From positions 1 to 8,028 of the forward strand of contig JASLJL010000064.1 in the NCBI GenBank assembly GCA_030152405.1: a stretch of 8,028 nt of DNA, written 5' to 3'. Both the position numbers and the translations under genes were made by a program. This document shows positions 1 to 5,907 of this stretch, in pieces (position 1 is the first letter of the stretch; each line of letters opens with the position of its first letter). The stretch comes from Gordonia sp. (in: high G+C Gram-positive bacteria). Lineage in GTDB: Bacteria; Actinomycetota; Actinomycetes; Mycobacteriales; Mycobacteriaceae. The notes under the pieces were generated by a model. The model was given only the letters and a program-made list of their open reading frames with translations, was not told the origin of the DNA and searched no databases.

Positions 1-618
1 AATCCGACCGGGCGTGTGCTGTCGGTCGAGCACCTGCGGGCGGTGGTCGACTGGGCGCGCGAGCACGGCTCGGTTGTCGTCTCCGACGAGTGCTACCTCG
101 GCCTCACCTGGGAGGGGGAGGCGCTGTCGGTGCTGCACCCGGACGTGTGCGGCGGCGACCACACCGGATTGATCGCGATGCATTCGCTGTCGAAAGTGTC
201 GAACCTGGCGTCGTACCGGGCGGGTTTCCTCGCAGGCGACCGCGCACTGATCGCCGAGTTGCTCGCAGTGCGCAAGCACGCGGGCATGATCGTCCCGTTC
301 CCGATCCAGGGCGCCACCGTCGCGGCCCTGAACGACGACGCCCACGTCGACGCCCAGCGTGAGCGCTACCGTGCTCGCCGTGACCAACTGCGCGCCGCCG
401 TGCTCGGCGCCGGCTTCACGATCGACGCCTCCGAGGCCGGCCTGTACCTGTGGGCCACCCGGGGAGACGATTCGCGCGCCACTCTCGATTGGTTCGCCGA
501 CCGCGGCATCCTCGTAGCCCCCGGCGACTTCTACGGCCCCGCGGGCGCCCGGCACGTCCGGATGGCGATGACCGCCACCGACGAACGCATCGCCGCCGCC
601 GTCTCCCGCTTGAGCTGA
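1..618 (+). CDS. dapC: N-succinyldiaminopimelate aminotransferase DapC, 3' part (5' end outside window)
   Basis: PLP-dependent fold-type I aminotransferase (class I/II) that converts N-succinyl-2-amino-6-ketopimelate plus glutamate to N-succinyl-LL-diaminopimelate in the cytoplasm, for lysine and peptidoglycan. The reading frame is open from the first base and begins inside the NPTG motif (NPTGR), so the N-terminal part, including the PLP phosphate-binding segment, lies upstream. Visible motifs: SDECY, whose Asp and Tyr contact PLP; HSLSKVSNLASYR, with the Schiff-base lysine codon at 193-195; and the C-terminal HVRMAMT arginine that binds the substrate carboxylate. The stretch SEAGLYLWATRG...GILVAPGDFYGP is typical of actinobacterial DapC. 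The GTG at 16 is internal, not the start. The gene is convergent with dapD, which supports DapC over another aminotransferase. A general class I aminotransferase is the alternative. Confidence 0.87.
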   Translation, partial: NPTGRVLSVEHLRAVVDWAREHGSVVVSDECYLGLTWEGEALSVLHPDVCGGDHTGLIAMHSLSKVSNLASYRAGFLAGDRALIAELLAVRKHAGMIVPFPIQGATVAALNDDAHVDAQRERYRARRDQLRAAVLGAGFTIDASEAGLYLWATRGDDSRATLDWFADRGILVAPGDFYGPAGARHVRMAMTATDERIAAAVSRLS

Positions 619-631
619 CGCCCGCTGAAAA

Positions 632-688
632 AGACCCGCTCATCGACCTACAAGGGCAATATGCCCTCGTGCGGTGATGAGCGGGTCT
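632..688 (-). terminator. Nested-hairpin intrinsic terminator of dapD
   Basis: A perfect 13-bp inverted repeat (AGACCCGCTCATC at 632-644, GATGAGCGGGTCT at 676-688) encloses a second perfect 6-bp hairpin (AGGGCA 653-658, TGCCCT 662-667, 3-nt loop), with 8 unpaired bases on each side between the stems. Read on the minus strand it starts about 16 nt after the dapD stop and is followed by a T-run (TCTTTTTC), as expected for an intrinsic terminator of dapD. On the plus strand the stem is followed by TATCTC without a T-run, so it would serve dapC only weakly or as a 3'-end stabilising structure. Confidence 0.8.
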
Positions 689-704
689 ATCTCAGCAGCG
701 ATTG

Positions 705-1670
705 TCAGTTGTGGGCGTGCAGAGCCTCGTTGAGCTCGATGCCGTCGCCCTCCTTGGCGGTCACCTCGACCGCGCCGGTGACGCTGTTGCGACGGAAGAG
801 CAGGTTCGAGCGACCTGCGAGGTCGCGGGCCTTGACGACCGAGCCGTCCGGGCCGGTCACCTTGGTGCCCGCCGTGATGTAGAGGCCGGCTTCGACGACG
901 CAGTCGTCGCCGAGCGGGATGCCGCACCCTGCGTTGGCACCGAGGAGGCACCGCTTGCCGATGGTGATGATCTCCTTGCCGCCGCCGGAGAGCGTGCCCA
1001 TGGTGGACGCGCCGCCGCCGATGTCGGACCCGTCGCCGATCACGACGCCCGCCGAGATGCGGCCCTCGACCATCGACGTGCCGAGGGTGCCGGCATTGAA
1101 GTTGACGAAGCCCTCGTGCATCACCGTGGTGCCCGCGGCGAGGTGCGCGCCGAGACGCACGCGATCGGCGTCGCCGATGCGGACGCCCGACGGCGACACG
1201 TAGTCGACCATGCGCGGGAACTTGTCGATCGAGGTGACCGTCACGTGGCCGCGGGCGCGCAGGCGGATGCGGGTCTGCTCGAAGCCGTCAACGGCACACG
1301 GGCCGAAGTTGGTCCACACCACGTTGGCGAGGAGTCCGAACTGGCCGTCGAGGTTCGCGCCGTGCGGCTGCACCAGACGGTGCGACAGCAGGTGCAGACG
1401 CAGGTAGACGTCGTGTGCGTCGACCGGCGCGACCGACAGGTCGGCGATGACGGTCTTGACGGCGATCGTGCGGACGCTGCGCGCGTCGTCGGCGCCTACG
1501 AGGGGACGCAGGTCGGCCGGGACGTCGTCACCGGTGAGCTCGGTCGATCCGGTGACGCCGGGCGCCGCGTCGAGTTCGGGGGTCGGGTACCACGTGTCGA
1601 GGACGGTGGTCTGACCGTCGTTCTCCCACACGGTGGCGATTCCAATGGCAACAGCACCTTGAGTAGTCAC
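705..1670 (-). CDS. dapD: 2,3,4,5-tetrahydropyridine-2,6-dicarboxylate N-succinyltransferase DapD
   Basis: Transfers succinyl from succinyl-CoA to tetrahydrodipicolinate, the entry step of the succinylase branch of meso-DAP/lysine synthesis; the family forms cytoplasmic trimers. The 321-aa product is close to the M. tuberculosis enzyme (about 317 aa). An N-terminal domain (about 1-155) precedes a left-handed beta-helix of imperfect hexapeptide repeats (about 160-285: [42 protein letters not shown]). The stretch SMVEGRIS contains E202, which by alignment from memory corresponds to the catalytic Glu199 of the M. tuberculosis enzyme. G225 in the following STMGTL fits the second reported active-site position. 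The GTG start at 1670 is the first possible one, because an in-frame TAG lies at 1680-1682 inside the predicted -10 box. The gene is divergent from dapE and convergent with dapC. Confidence 0.95.
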   Translation of the reverse strand: MTTQGAVAIGIATVWENDGQTTVLDTWYPTPELDAAPGVTGSTELTGDDVPADLRPLVGADDARSVRTIAVKTVIADLSVAPVDAHDVYLRLHLLSHRLVQPHGANLDGQFGLLANVVWTNFGPCAVDGFEQTRIRLRARGHVTVTSIDKFPRMVDYVSPSGVRIGDADRVRLGAHLAAGTTVMHEGFVNFNAGTLGTSMVEGRISAGVVIGDGSDIGGGASTMGTLSGGGKEIITIGKRCLLGANAGCGIPLGDDCVVEAGLYITAGTKVTGPDGSVVKARDLAGRSNLLFRRNSVTGAVEVTAKEGDGIELNEALHAHN

Positions 1671-1676
1671 GGCACG

Positions 1677-1682
1677 AGTCTA
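1677..1682 (-). promoter_or_regulatory. -10 box of dapD, predicting a leaderless transcript
   Basis: Read on the minus strand the element is TAGACT (TANNNT). It ends 6 nt before the GTG start at 1670, so the expected +1 coincides with the start codon. No Shine-Dalgarno sequence precedes the GTG. No good -35 match is visible, which is common in mycobacterial promoters. Confidence 0.6.
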
Positions 1683-1702
1683 ACGGGGCTCGCCGTCACG
1701 CC

Positions 1703-1708
1703 TACGAT
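1703..1708 (+). promoter_or_regulatory. -10 box of dapE, predicting a leaderless or near-leaderless transcript
   Basis: TACGAT ends 8 nt before the GTG at 1717, leaving no room for a Shine-Dalgarno sequence in the mRNA. It lies 20 bp from the oppositely oriented dapD -10 box, so the two upstream promoter regions overlap back to back within 46 bp. No convincing -35 box is seen. Confidence 0.58.
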
Positions 1709-1716
1709 GGATTGTC

Positions 1717-2820
1717 GTGAGCACCCCTGCGCTGAATCTGTCCGCCGATCCGATCGACCTGACGGCCGCACTCGTCGACATCGCGAGTGTCAGTCGAGAC
1801 GAGGAGTTGATCGCCGACGCGGTGGAATCGGCGCTGCGTGACCAGCTGATCGGCTTCGAGGTCGTCCGGCACGGGAACTGCGTGCTCGCCAGGACAAACC
1901 GCGGACTTCCGACCAGGGTGATCCTCGCCGGCCACCTCGACACCGTGCCGATCGTCGACAACGTTCCGTCTCGGCGCACGGTCACCGACGACGAGGGCGA
2001 CGTGCTGCACGGCTGCGGAACCGTCGACATGAAGTCCGGCGACGCCGTGTTCCTGCATCTTGCCGCGACGCTGGACGAACCGGCGCACGATCTGACGCTC
2101 ATCTTCTACGACTGCGAGGAGATCGCCGCCGAGTTCAACGGCCTCGGCGCCATCGAACGTGAGCTGCCCGGCTGGCTGGAAGGCGATGTGGCGATCCTCG
2201 GTGAGCCGACCGCCGGTCTGATCGAGGCGGGCTGCCAGGGGACCCTGCGCGTTCGGTTCACCGCGACCGGAACGCGCGCCCATTCGGCTCGGGCGTGGAT
2301 GGGCGACAACGCGATCCACAAGCTCGGCGGTCTCCTGACCACCCTCGGCGCATACGAACCGCGCCGAGTCGACATCGACGGCTGCGAGTACCGCGAAGGA
2401 CTCTCGGCCGTCGGCATCCACGGCGGCGTCGCGGGGAACGTCATCCCCGATGAGGTGTACGTCGACGTGAACTTCCGTTTCGCACCCGACCGCAGTGAGG
2501 CGGAGGCCTTCGATCACGTCCGAGAGGTGTTCGCCGCGGAACTCGCCTCCGGTGCGGTCACCGCCGAAGTCACCGACTCCGCCGCAGGCGCCCTGCCCGG
2601 GCTCGGGAACCCGGCGGCCGCGGCGCTGGTCGCAGCTGCCGACGGCAAGTTCCGGGCGAAGTACGGCTGGACCGACGTCTCCCGCTTCTCGGCGCTCGGC
2701 ATCCCGGCGGTCAATCTCGGTCCCGGAGACCCGAGCTTGGCGCATCGTGTCGACGAGCGGGTGCCGGTTGAGCAGATCACCCAGGTGACACGGATCCTCC
2801 GCGCGTACCTCTCGTCGTAG
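1717..2820 (+). CDS. dapE: Succinyl-diaminopimelate desuccinylase DapE
   Basis: M20-family di-zinc amidohydrolase that hydrolyses N-succinyl-LL-diaminopimelate to LL-diaminopimelate and succinate, the last succinylase-branch step. The 367-aa product has the full metal and catalytic set: H73 and D75 in GHLDTVP, the bridging D104 in GTVDMKSG, the general base E134 and ligand E135 in YDCEEI, E163 in LGEPT, and C-terminal H343 in LAHRVDERV. The lid/dimerisation domain lies in about residues 175-290, with the conserved GTRAHSAR motif (H189). GTG 1717 is the first usable start after an in-frame TAA at 1681-1683. The gene is divergent from dapD, and its stop lies 13 bp from that of the convergent tetR gene. 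All active-site residues are present, so a functional enzyme is expected. Confidence 0.95.
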   Translation: MSTPALNLSADPIDLTAALVDIASVSRDEELIADAVESALRDQLIGFEVVRHGNCVLARTNRGLPTRVILAGHLDTVPIVDNVPSRRTVTDDEGDVLHGCGTVDMKSGDAVFLHLAATLDEPAHDLTLIFYDCEEIAAEFNGLGAIERELPGWLEGDVAILGEPTAGLIEAGCQGTLRVRFTATGTRAHSARAWMGDNAIHKLGGLLTTLGAYEPRRVDIDGCEYREGLSAVGIHGGVAGNVIPDEVYVDVNFRFAPDRSEAEAFDHVREVFAAELASGAVTAEVTDSAAGALPGLGNPAAAALVAAADGKFRAKYGWTDVSRFSALGIPAVNLGPGDPSLAHRVDERVPVEQITQVTRILRAYLSS

Positions 2821-2833
2821 GTCCCGAATCGTC

Positions 2834-3538
2834 TCAGGCTCCGAAGACCAGAGCGCCCGCGAGGTCGACGATCCCGGCCCACACGTCGTCGGGGCGGTCG
2901 GTGATCGGTCCGAGCTGCTCGAACAACTCACTCGTGATCGCTCCGAGCAGCAGATTCCACGCGGCGATGGTCCTGGTCAAGACTTCCGGCGTCAGGCCCA
3001 GCTCGACGACGCCGTCCTCGCGGGTCGCTGCGCGGAGGGCGTCGACGGCTCGTCGCCGGCGTGCCGGACTGGTTCCCGGAATGTCCGGCACGACAGCCAG
3101 TCCGGCGACGATCCGGGCCAGAGTCAGAATCGGCCGGTTGCCTGCGCGCGCGGTCGCGTCGGCGGGGGCGTGGTAACCGGGTACCGGTGAGCCGTAGAGC
3201 AGCGCGTACTCGCTGGGGTGCACGAGCGCCCACGCCCGCAGTGCATGAGCGAACGCTTCGAATGCGGACCTGCCGGGTTCCTGGCCTGCGACCGCCGCGT
3301 CGAGTGCATCGCCGAGGTCGTCGTACGCCTCGATGATGAGCACGGTCAGCAGGTCGTCGCGGTCGCGGACGTAGCGGTACAACGACGACGGGGTTCGTCC
3401 CATGTCACGGGCCACGGCTCGCAACGACAATGCCGCCGCGCCGTGTTCGGCGAGGTGGCGGCGTCCGACGTCACGCAGTTGTGCCTCCAGTTTGGCGCGG
3501 TTGCGGGCTCGGATTCCGGGATCGGTCGGGGTTGCCAT
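2834..3538 (-). CDS. TetR/AcrR-family transcriptional repressor
   Basis: DNA-binding repressor of 234 aa from the ATG at 3538 (MATPTDPG). The N-terminal helix-turn-helix is clear at about residues 20-65 (HLAEHGAAALSLRAVARDMG, then RTPSSLYRYVRDRDDLL), with the Y-R-Y recognition-helix signature of TetR proteins. The remainder is the all-helical ligand/dimerisation domain. The segment WALVHPSEYALLYGSPVPGY is typical of the WHG-type C-terminal domain found in many actinobacterial TetR regulators. The ligand cannot be read from sequence. The alternative ATG at 3547 adds three residues (MGP). The longer frame reaching 3637 would read through the predicted promoter and operator and is unlikely. The gene diverges from the DUF2568/Ddn-like pair across two palindromes, so self-repression and control of that pair are inferred. 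No strong ribosome binding site is seen. Confidence 0.88.
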   Translation of the reverse strand: MATPTDPGIRARNRAKLEAQLRDVGRRHLAEHGAAALSLRAVARDMGRTPSSLYRYVRDRDDLLTVLIIEAYDDLGDALDAAVAGQEPGRSAFEAFAHALRAWALVHPSEYALLYGSPVPGYHAPADATARAGNRPILTLARIVAGLAVVPDIPGTSPARRRRAVDALRAATREDGVVELGLTPEVLTRTIAAWNLLLGAITSELFEQLGPITDRPDDVWAGIVDLAGALVFGA

Positions 3539-3581
3539 CGGACCCATCGTCGCACGCGCGGCACCCTGAATCCAACAAATG

Positions 3582-3594
3582 AGAACGGCGTTCT
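3582..3594. promoter_or_regulatory. Palindromic operator O1 (tetR-proximal)
   Basis: AGAACG-G-CGTTCT is a perfect 6-bp inverted repeat about one central base (3588). It covers the predicted +1 of tetR (about 3590) and touches the -35 of the rightward promoter (3594-3599). It shares the core GAGAACRNYGTTC with O2, 49 bp away centre to centre. It is the probable binding site of the adjacent TetR protein. Confidence 0.62.
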
Positions 3595-3622
3595 TGATTT
3601 TCTGGCGATGGGCGCATACTCT
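3594..3622 (+). promoter_or_regulatory. Promoter of the DUF2568/Ddn-like operon
   Basis: -35 TTGATT (3594-3599), 17-bp spacer, -10 TACTCT (3617-3622). The expected +1 is near 3629, giving a leader of about 33 nt with GGAGG at 3652-3656. It almost exactly overlaps the opposing tetR promoter, and its +1 lies inside operator O2. Confidence 0.55.
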
Positions 3623-3625
3623 CAA
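3597..3625 (-). promoter_or_regulatory. Promoter of tetR
   Basis: Read on the minus strand: -35 TTGAGA (3620-3625, five of six consensus bases), 17-bp spacer, -10 GAAAAT (3597-3602). The predicted +1 near 3590 lies in operator O1. The upstream edge of the -35 abuts operator O2. The same DNA carries the rightward promoter, so the two polymerases should exclude each other. Confidence 0.52.
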
Positions 3626-3648
3626 ATTCGAGAACACTGTTCACGAAT
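3626..3648. promoter_or_regulatory. Palindromic operator O2 (structural-gene-proximal)
   Basis: A 23-bp near-perfect palindrome centred on 3637: left arm ATTCGAGAACA, right arm TGTTCACGAAT, with one mismatched pair per arm (A/A at position 6/18). It covers the predicted +1 of the rightward promoter and adjoins the tetR -35. Its length and symmetry fit a TetR dimer site. It is the stronger of the two copies. Confidence 0.72.
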
Positions 3649-3651
3649 ATT

Positions 3652-3656
3652 GGAGG
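3652..3656 (+). promoter_or_regulatory. Ribosome binding site that fixes the DUF2568 gene start
   Basis: GGAGG lies 5 nt before the ATG at 3662. It selects this start over in-frame upstream codons reaching back to 3218, which would run through the operators and antisense to tetR. Confidence 0.75.
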
Positions 3657-3661
3657 TCGAG

Positions 3662-4012
3662 ATGGTCACCGCTTACCTGTGGGCGCTCGCGGGGCTGCTC
3701 TTCGCGAGCGAGATCCTGATGCTCGTCGTCCTGGGCGGTTCCACGTGGGCGGTTCTCGGACGGGGCCTGCCCGGCGTGCTCGCCGGAATCGCCGCGGTCG
3801 CGGTGGCGGTAGCGCTCTGGGCGCTGTTCGCGTCACCCCAGCCGGTCTTCGACGTGGCCGCCGCGAAGTACGGGGTCAAGATCGTGCTCTACAGCGGTGC
3901 AGCCGTTCTGCTCATGCTGGCCGGCGTCCGGGCTCACCTCGTGTGGCTGTTCGCAGTGTCCTCGCTCGTCCTCAACCTCGCGGCGGTGCTGACGCCGTAC
4001 CGAGGCTTCTGA
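3662..4012 (+). CDS. Small four-helix membrane protein, DUF2568/YrdB-like
   Basis: 116-aa, very hydrophobic protein with four predicted transmembrane segments at about residues 4-24, 36-57, 71-88 and 91-111. There is no cleavable signal peptide. The pattern of an N-terminal helix containing an acidic residue (SEILML), the ALWALFASPQP stretch after the second helix, and a Lys-containing helix before an alanine/leucine-rich segment resembles the DUF2568 (YrdB) family, whose function is unknown. This assignment is by pattern recall, not by search. The first gene of a two-gene operon, it is followed 11 nt later by a Ddn-like gene and sits opposite a divergent TetR gene whose predicted operators cover its promoter. 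An inducible membrane role linked to the ligand sensed by TetR is plausible but unproven. Confidence 0.8.
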   Translation: MVTAYLWALAGLLFASEILMLVVLGGSTWAVLGRGLPGVLAGIAAVAVAVALWALFASPQPVFDVAAAKYGVKIVLYSGAAVLLMLAGVRAHLVWLFAVSSLVLNLAAVLTPYRGF

Positions 4013-4023
4013 AGGAGTCGACC

Positions 4024-4470
4024 ATGACTGACACCAGGTATCACGAGCCGACCGGAGCGCTGTTCGCCGCGTCCAAAAGGATCGTCGGCGGGCTCGCCAG
4101 GATCGGAGCGGCGCCGCGAGCCGTCCACGAGCTGCAGACGGTGGGCCGACGCACCGGCGAGGTCCGTGCCACGCCGGTGAACGTGCTCGATCTCGACGGC
4201 CGCCGGTACCTCTTCTCGCCGCGCGGTCGCACCCAGTGGGTTCGCAATGTGCGTGCCGGGGGAGCGGTCGCGCTGCGCCGTGGTCGCCGCGTCGAGCCGA
4301 TCGACCTGCTCGAACTCGACGACCGGGCGAAGCCGCGGATCATCCGGGCGTATCTCGCCGCGTGGGGCTGGCAGGTCGCCGACATCGTCGACGGGCTGGG
4401 CGCTGACTCGTCCGATGACGAGATCCTCGCGGTCGCATCGGGATTCCCGGTCTTCGAGGTTCGCGCCTGA
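4024..4470 (+). CDS. Nitroreductase-family deazaflavin (F420)-dependent oxidoreductase, Ddn-like
   Basis: 148-aa split beta-barrel protein of the Ddn/FDOR family (DUF385 type), small F420H2-dependent reductases of quinones, nitro compounds or other hydrophobic substrates. Seen: an N-terminal amphipathic stretch (about 10-30), ELQTVGRRTGEVRATPVNV (36-54), YLFSPRGRTQWVRNVRAGG (62-80) with the basic residues that bind the F420 phosphate/glutamate tail in this family, and a short alpha-helical C-terminus. The start is the ATG at 4024, preceded 6 nt upstream by AAGGAG (4012-4017), which overlaps the stop of the membrane-protein gene. The two genes are almost certainly one operon under the TetR operators. 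The substrate is unknown. Some family members use FAD or F420 without known reductase activity, so a cofactor-binding role is the alternative. Confidence 0.83.
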   Translation: MTDTRYHEPTGALFAASKRIVGGLARIGAAPRAVHELQTVGRRTGEVRATPVNVLDLDGRRYLFSPRGRTQWVRNVRAGGAVALRRGRRVEPIDLLELDDRAKPRIIRAYLAAWGWQVADIVDGLGADSSDDEILAVASGFPVFEVRA

Positions 4471-4494
4471 CCGATGCGTCCGCTCGCGGATTGG

Positions 4495-4500
4495 TAGCGT
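4495..4500 (+). promoter_or_regulatory. -10 box of the LOG operon, predicting a leaderless transcript
   Basis: TAGCGT ends 7 nt before the ATG at 4508. No Shine-Dalgarno sequence is present. This gives the LOG genes their own start, separate from the TetR-controlled pair upstream. No -35 match is evident; a small TCCGC-TC-GCGGA hairpin (4479-4490) sits just upstream. Confidence 0.5.
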
Positions 4501-4507
4501 CTCCGGC

Positions 4508-5320
4508 ATGGCAGACGGCGAATCCGGCGCATACGCGCAGCCCACTGACGACGACGAGCAGATCTTCGAGGCGGCGCCGCTGCGCCACATCGGCGCGGCC
4601 CAGGTCCGCGTGTCCGGGGACGCGGAGCGGGTCACCACCGACAGCAAGCTGCTGCAGTGGGTCGACCCGCGCGACCCGGAGCTCGCGGAGCGTCGTCGTG
4701 CCAGAGATTCGTGGCGGGTGCTGCGCATTCAGTCGGAGTTCGTGGCCGGGTTCGACGCGCTGAGCGGGGTCGCCGAGGCGGTCACCGTGTTCGGTTCGGC
4801 GCGCGTCGAACCGGGAACGGAGGAGTACGAGCTCGGCGTGGACCTGGGACGACGGCTCGGGGAGGCCGGATTCGCGGTCATCACCGGCGGTGGACCGGGT
4901 GCGATGGAGGCCACCAACAAGGGCGCGTTCGAGGCGGGTGCGCAGTCGATCGGCCTGAACATCGAGCTGCCGTTCGAGCAGCACGTGAACCCGTACGTGA
5001 CGCTCGCCATCAACTTCCGGTACTTCTTCGTCCGCAAGACGATGTTCGTCAAGTACTCGCAGGCGTTCGTGTGCCTGCCGGGCGGCATCGGGACGTTGGA
5101 CGAGCTGTTCGAGGCGTTGACCCTGGTCCAGACGAGAAAGGTCCTGCGCTTCCCGATCGTGCTGGTCGGCAAGGACTTCTGGGGACCGCTCGTCGACTGG
5201 ATCAAGAACACGCTCGCCGCCGACGGCAAGGTCTCGCCGGAGGATCTCGATCTGCTCACCGTCGTCGACTCCCCGGAGGACGCCGTGCGGGTGGTCTGTG
5301 ACAAGGCGGTCCGCCCGTGA
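4508..5320 (+). CDS. LOG-family (TIGR00730) Rossmann protein, long form
   Basis: 270-aa protein of the former 'lysine decarboxylase' family, now known as LOG: cytokinin riboside 5'-monophosphate phosphoribohydrolases that cut N6-modified AMP to free base and ribose 5-phosphate. The first 90 or so residues are an extension rich in charged residues, followed by the Rossmann domain. Motifs: GSARV (96-100), GGGPGAME (127-134), FFVRKTMF (173-180) with R176/K177, and the signature PGGIGTLDE (191-199) with catalytic E199. The length suggests the long type II LOG group. The true substrate is not determined; nucleotide clearance is an alternative to cytokinin production. ATG 4508 is chosen because of the -10 spacing and because earlier in-frame codons lie inside the preceding gene. 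The stop overlaps the next LOG gene. Confidence 0.85.
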   Translation: MADGESGAYAQPTDDDEQIFEAAPLRHIGAAQVRVSGDAERVTTDSKLLQWVDPRDPELAERRRARDSWRVLRIQSEFVAGFDALSGVAEAVTVFGSARVEPGTEEYELGVDLGRRLGEAGFAVITGGGPGAMEATNKGAFEAGAQSIGLNIELPFEQHVNPYVTLAINFRYFFVRKTMFVKYSQAFVCLPGGIGTLDELFEALTLVQTRKVLRFPIVLVGKDFWGPLVDWIKNTLAADGKVSPEDLDLLTVVDSPEDAVRVVCDKAVRP

Positions 5321-5865
5321 GCGCCGAGAACCCCGCGATCTGCGTCTACTGCGCGTCCGGACCGGTCGACGAGGAGTATCTGCGACTGGCTGCAGACACC
5401 GGCGCGGCGCTCGCGCGATCGGGCGTCACCGTGGTGTCCGGCGGTGGCAACATCTCGATGATGGGTTCGCTCGCCCGGTCCGCTCGCGAGGCAGGCGGGC
5501 GGACGATCGGCATCATCCCGGAGCACTTGATGGCGCGGGAGATGGCCGACCTCGACTCCGACGAGCTCATCGTCACCGAGACGATGCGCGAGCGGAAACG
5601 TCTGATGGACGAGATGTCCGACGGATTCATCACGCTGCCCGGAGGCGTCGGCACCTTCGAGGAACTGTTCGAGACCTGGACGGGCGCGTATCTGGGCGTC
5701 CACGACAAGCCCGTCGTGATGATCAACCACGGCGGGTTCTACGACCCGTTGCTCGCATGGCTGACGGATCTGCGAACCCGCGGGTTCGTCTCCGACGGCG
5801 CTTTGAACAGGCTCATCGTGGTCGACACGGTGGCCGCTGCCATCTCCGAACTGACTCGGCGGTAG
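5317..5865 (+). CDS. LOG-family phosphoribohydrolase, short form (Rv1205-like)
   Basis: 182-aa protein of classic LOG length, probably hydrolysing N6-substituted adenosine 5'-monophosphates (cytokinin ribotides) to free base and ribose 5-phosphate in the cytoplasm. Motifs in order: VYCASG (10-15), SGGGNISMMG (41-50), AGGRTIGIIPEHL (59-71), TMRERKRLMDEMSD (89-102) with R93/K94, and PGGVGTFEE (108-116) with catalytic E116. Position next to fadD6-folP2 makes it the counterpart of M. tuberculosis Rv1205, reported to make cytokinins. The GTG start at 5317 overlaps the previous stop in GTGA with only a weak ribosome site, implying translational coupling. The glycine-loop of this copy has NISMMG where most LOGs have a GSVGLMG-like sequence; the effect on activity is unknown. 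Confidence 0.88.
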   Translation: MSAENPAICVYCASGPVDEEYLRLAADTGAALARSGVTVVSGGGNISMMGSLARSAREAGGRTIGIIPEHLMAREMADLDSDELIVTETMRERKRLMDEMSDGFITLPGGVGTFEELFETWTGAYLGVHDKPVVMINHGGFYDPLLAWLTDLRTRGFVSDGALNRLIVVDTVAAAISELTRR

Positions 5866-5868
5866 GGT
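5863..5868 (+). promoter_or_regulatory. Possible -10 box for fadD6
   Basis: TAGGGT overlaps the stop codon of the short LOG gene. The resulting leader of about 33 nt carries GAGGAAG (5891-5897), 10 nt before the fadD6 ATG. No -35 box is seen. Read-through from the LOG genes is equally possible across this 42-bp gap. Confidence 0.35.
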
Positions 5869-5907
5869 GACGGCGTTCACCACCCGGCGTGAGGAAGTGA
5901 AGCAACC

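Noticed and set aside
702..1841. Plus-strand 379-codon frame opposite dapD
   Set aside because: Antisense shadow of dapD; the composition is repetitive Ala/Val/Asp/Arg and it runs through the divergent promoter into the dapE start in another frame.
1702..2931. Minus-strand 409-codon frame opposite dapE
   Set aside because: Shadow of dapE codon bias; it overlaps the tetR 3' end in another frame and has no motif.
3539..3637. N-terminal extension of the TetR protein (33 more residues from 3637)
   Set aside because: It would translate across the predicted tetR promoter and operators, and the extra residues are not typical of TetR N-termini.
3218..3661. Longer N-terminus for the DUF2568-like membrane protein
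   Set aside because: The extension is antisense to tetR and crosses the promoter; ATG 3662 has a strong GGAGG at proper spacing and opens directly into a membrane helix.
4479..4490. TCCGC-TC-GCGGA inverted repeat considered as a terminator of the Ddn-like gene
   Set aside because: Five base pairs with a 2-nt loop and no T-run; too weak to call, and it sits in the promoter region of the next gene.
4247..4507. Longer N-terminus for the first LOG protein
   Set aside because: The added residues are an out-of-frame Arg/Ser-rich reading of the Ddn-like gene, while ATG 4508 has a well-placed -10 box.
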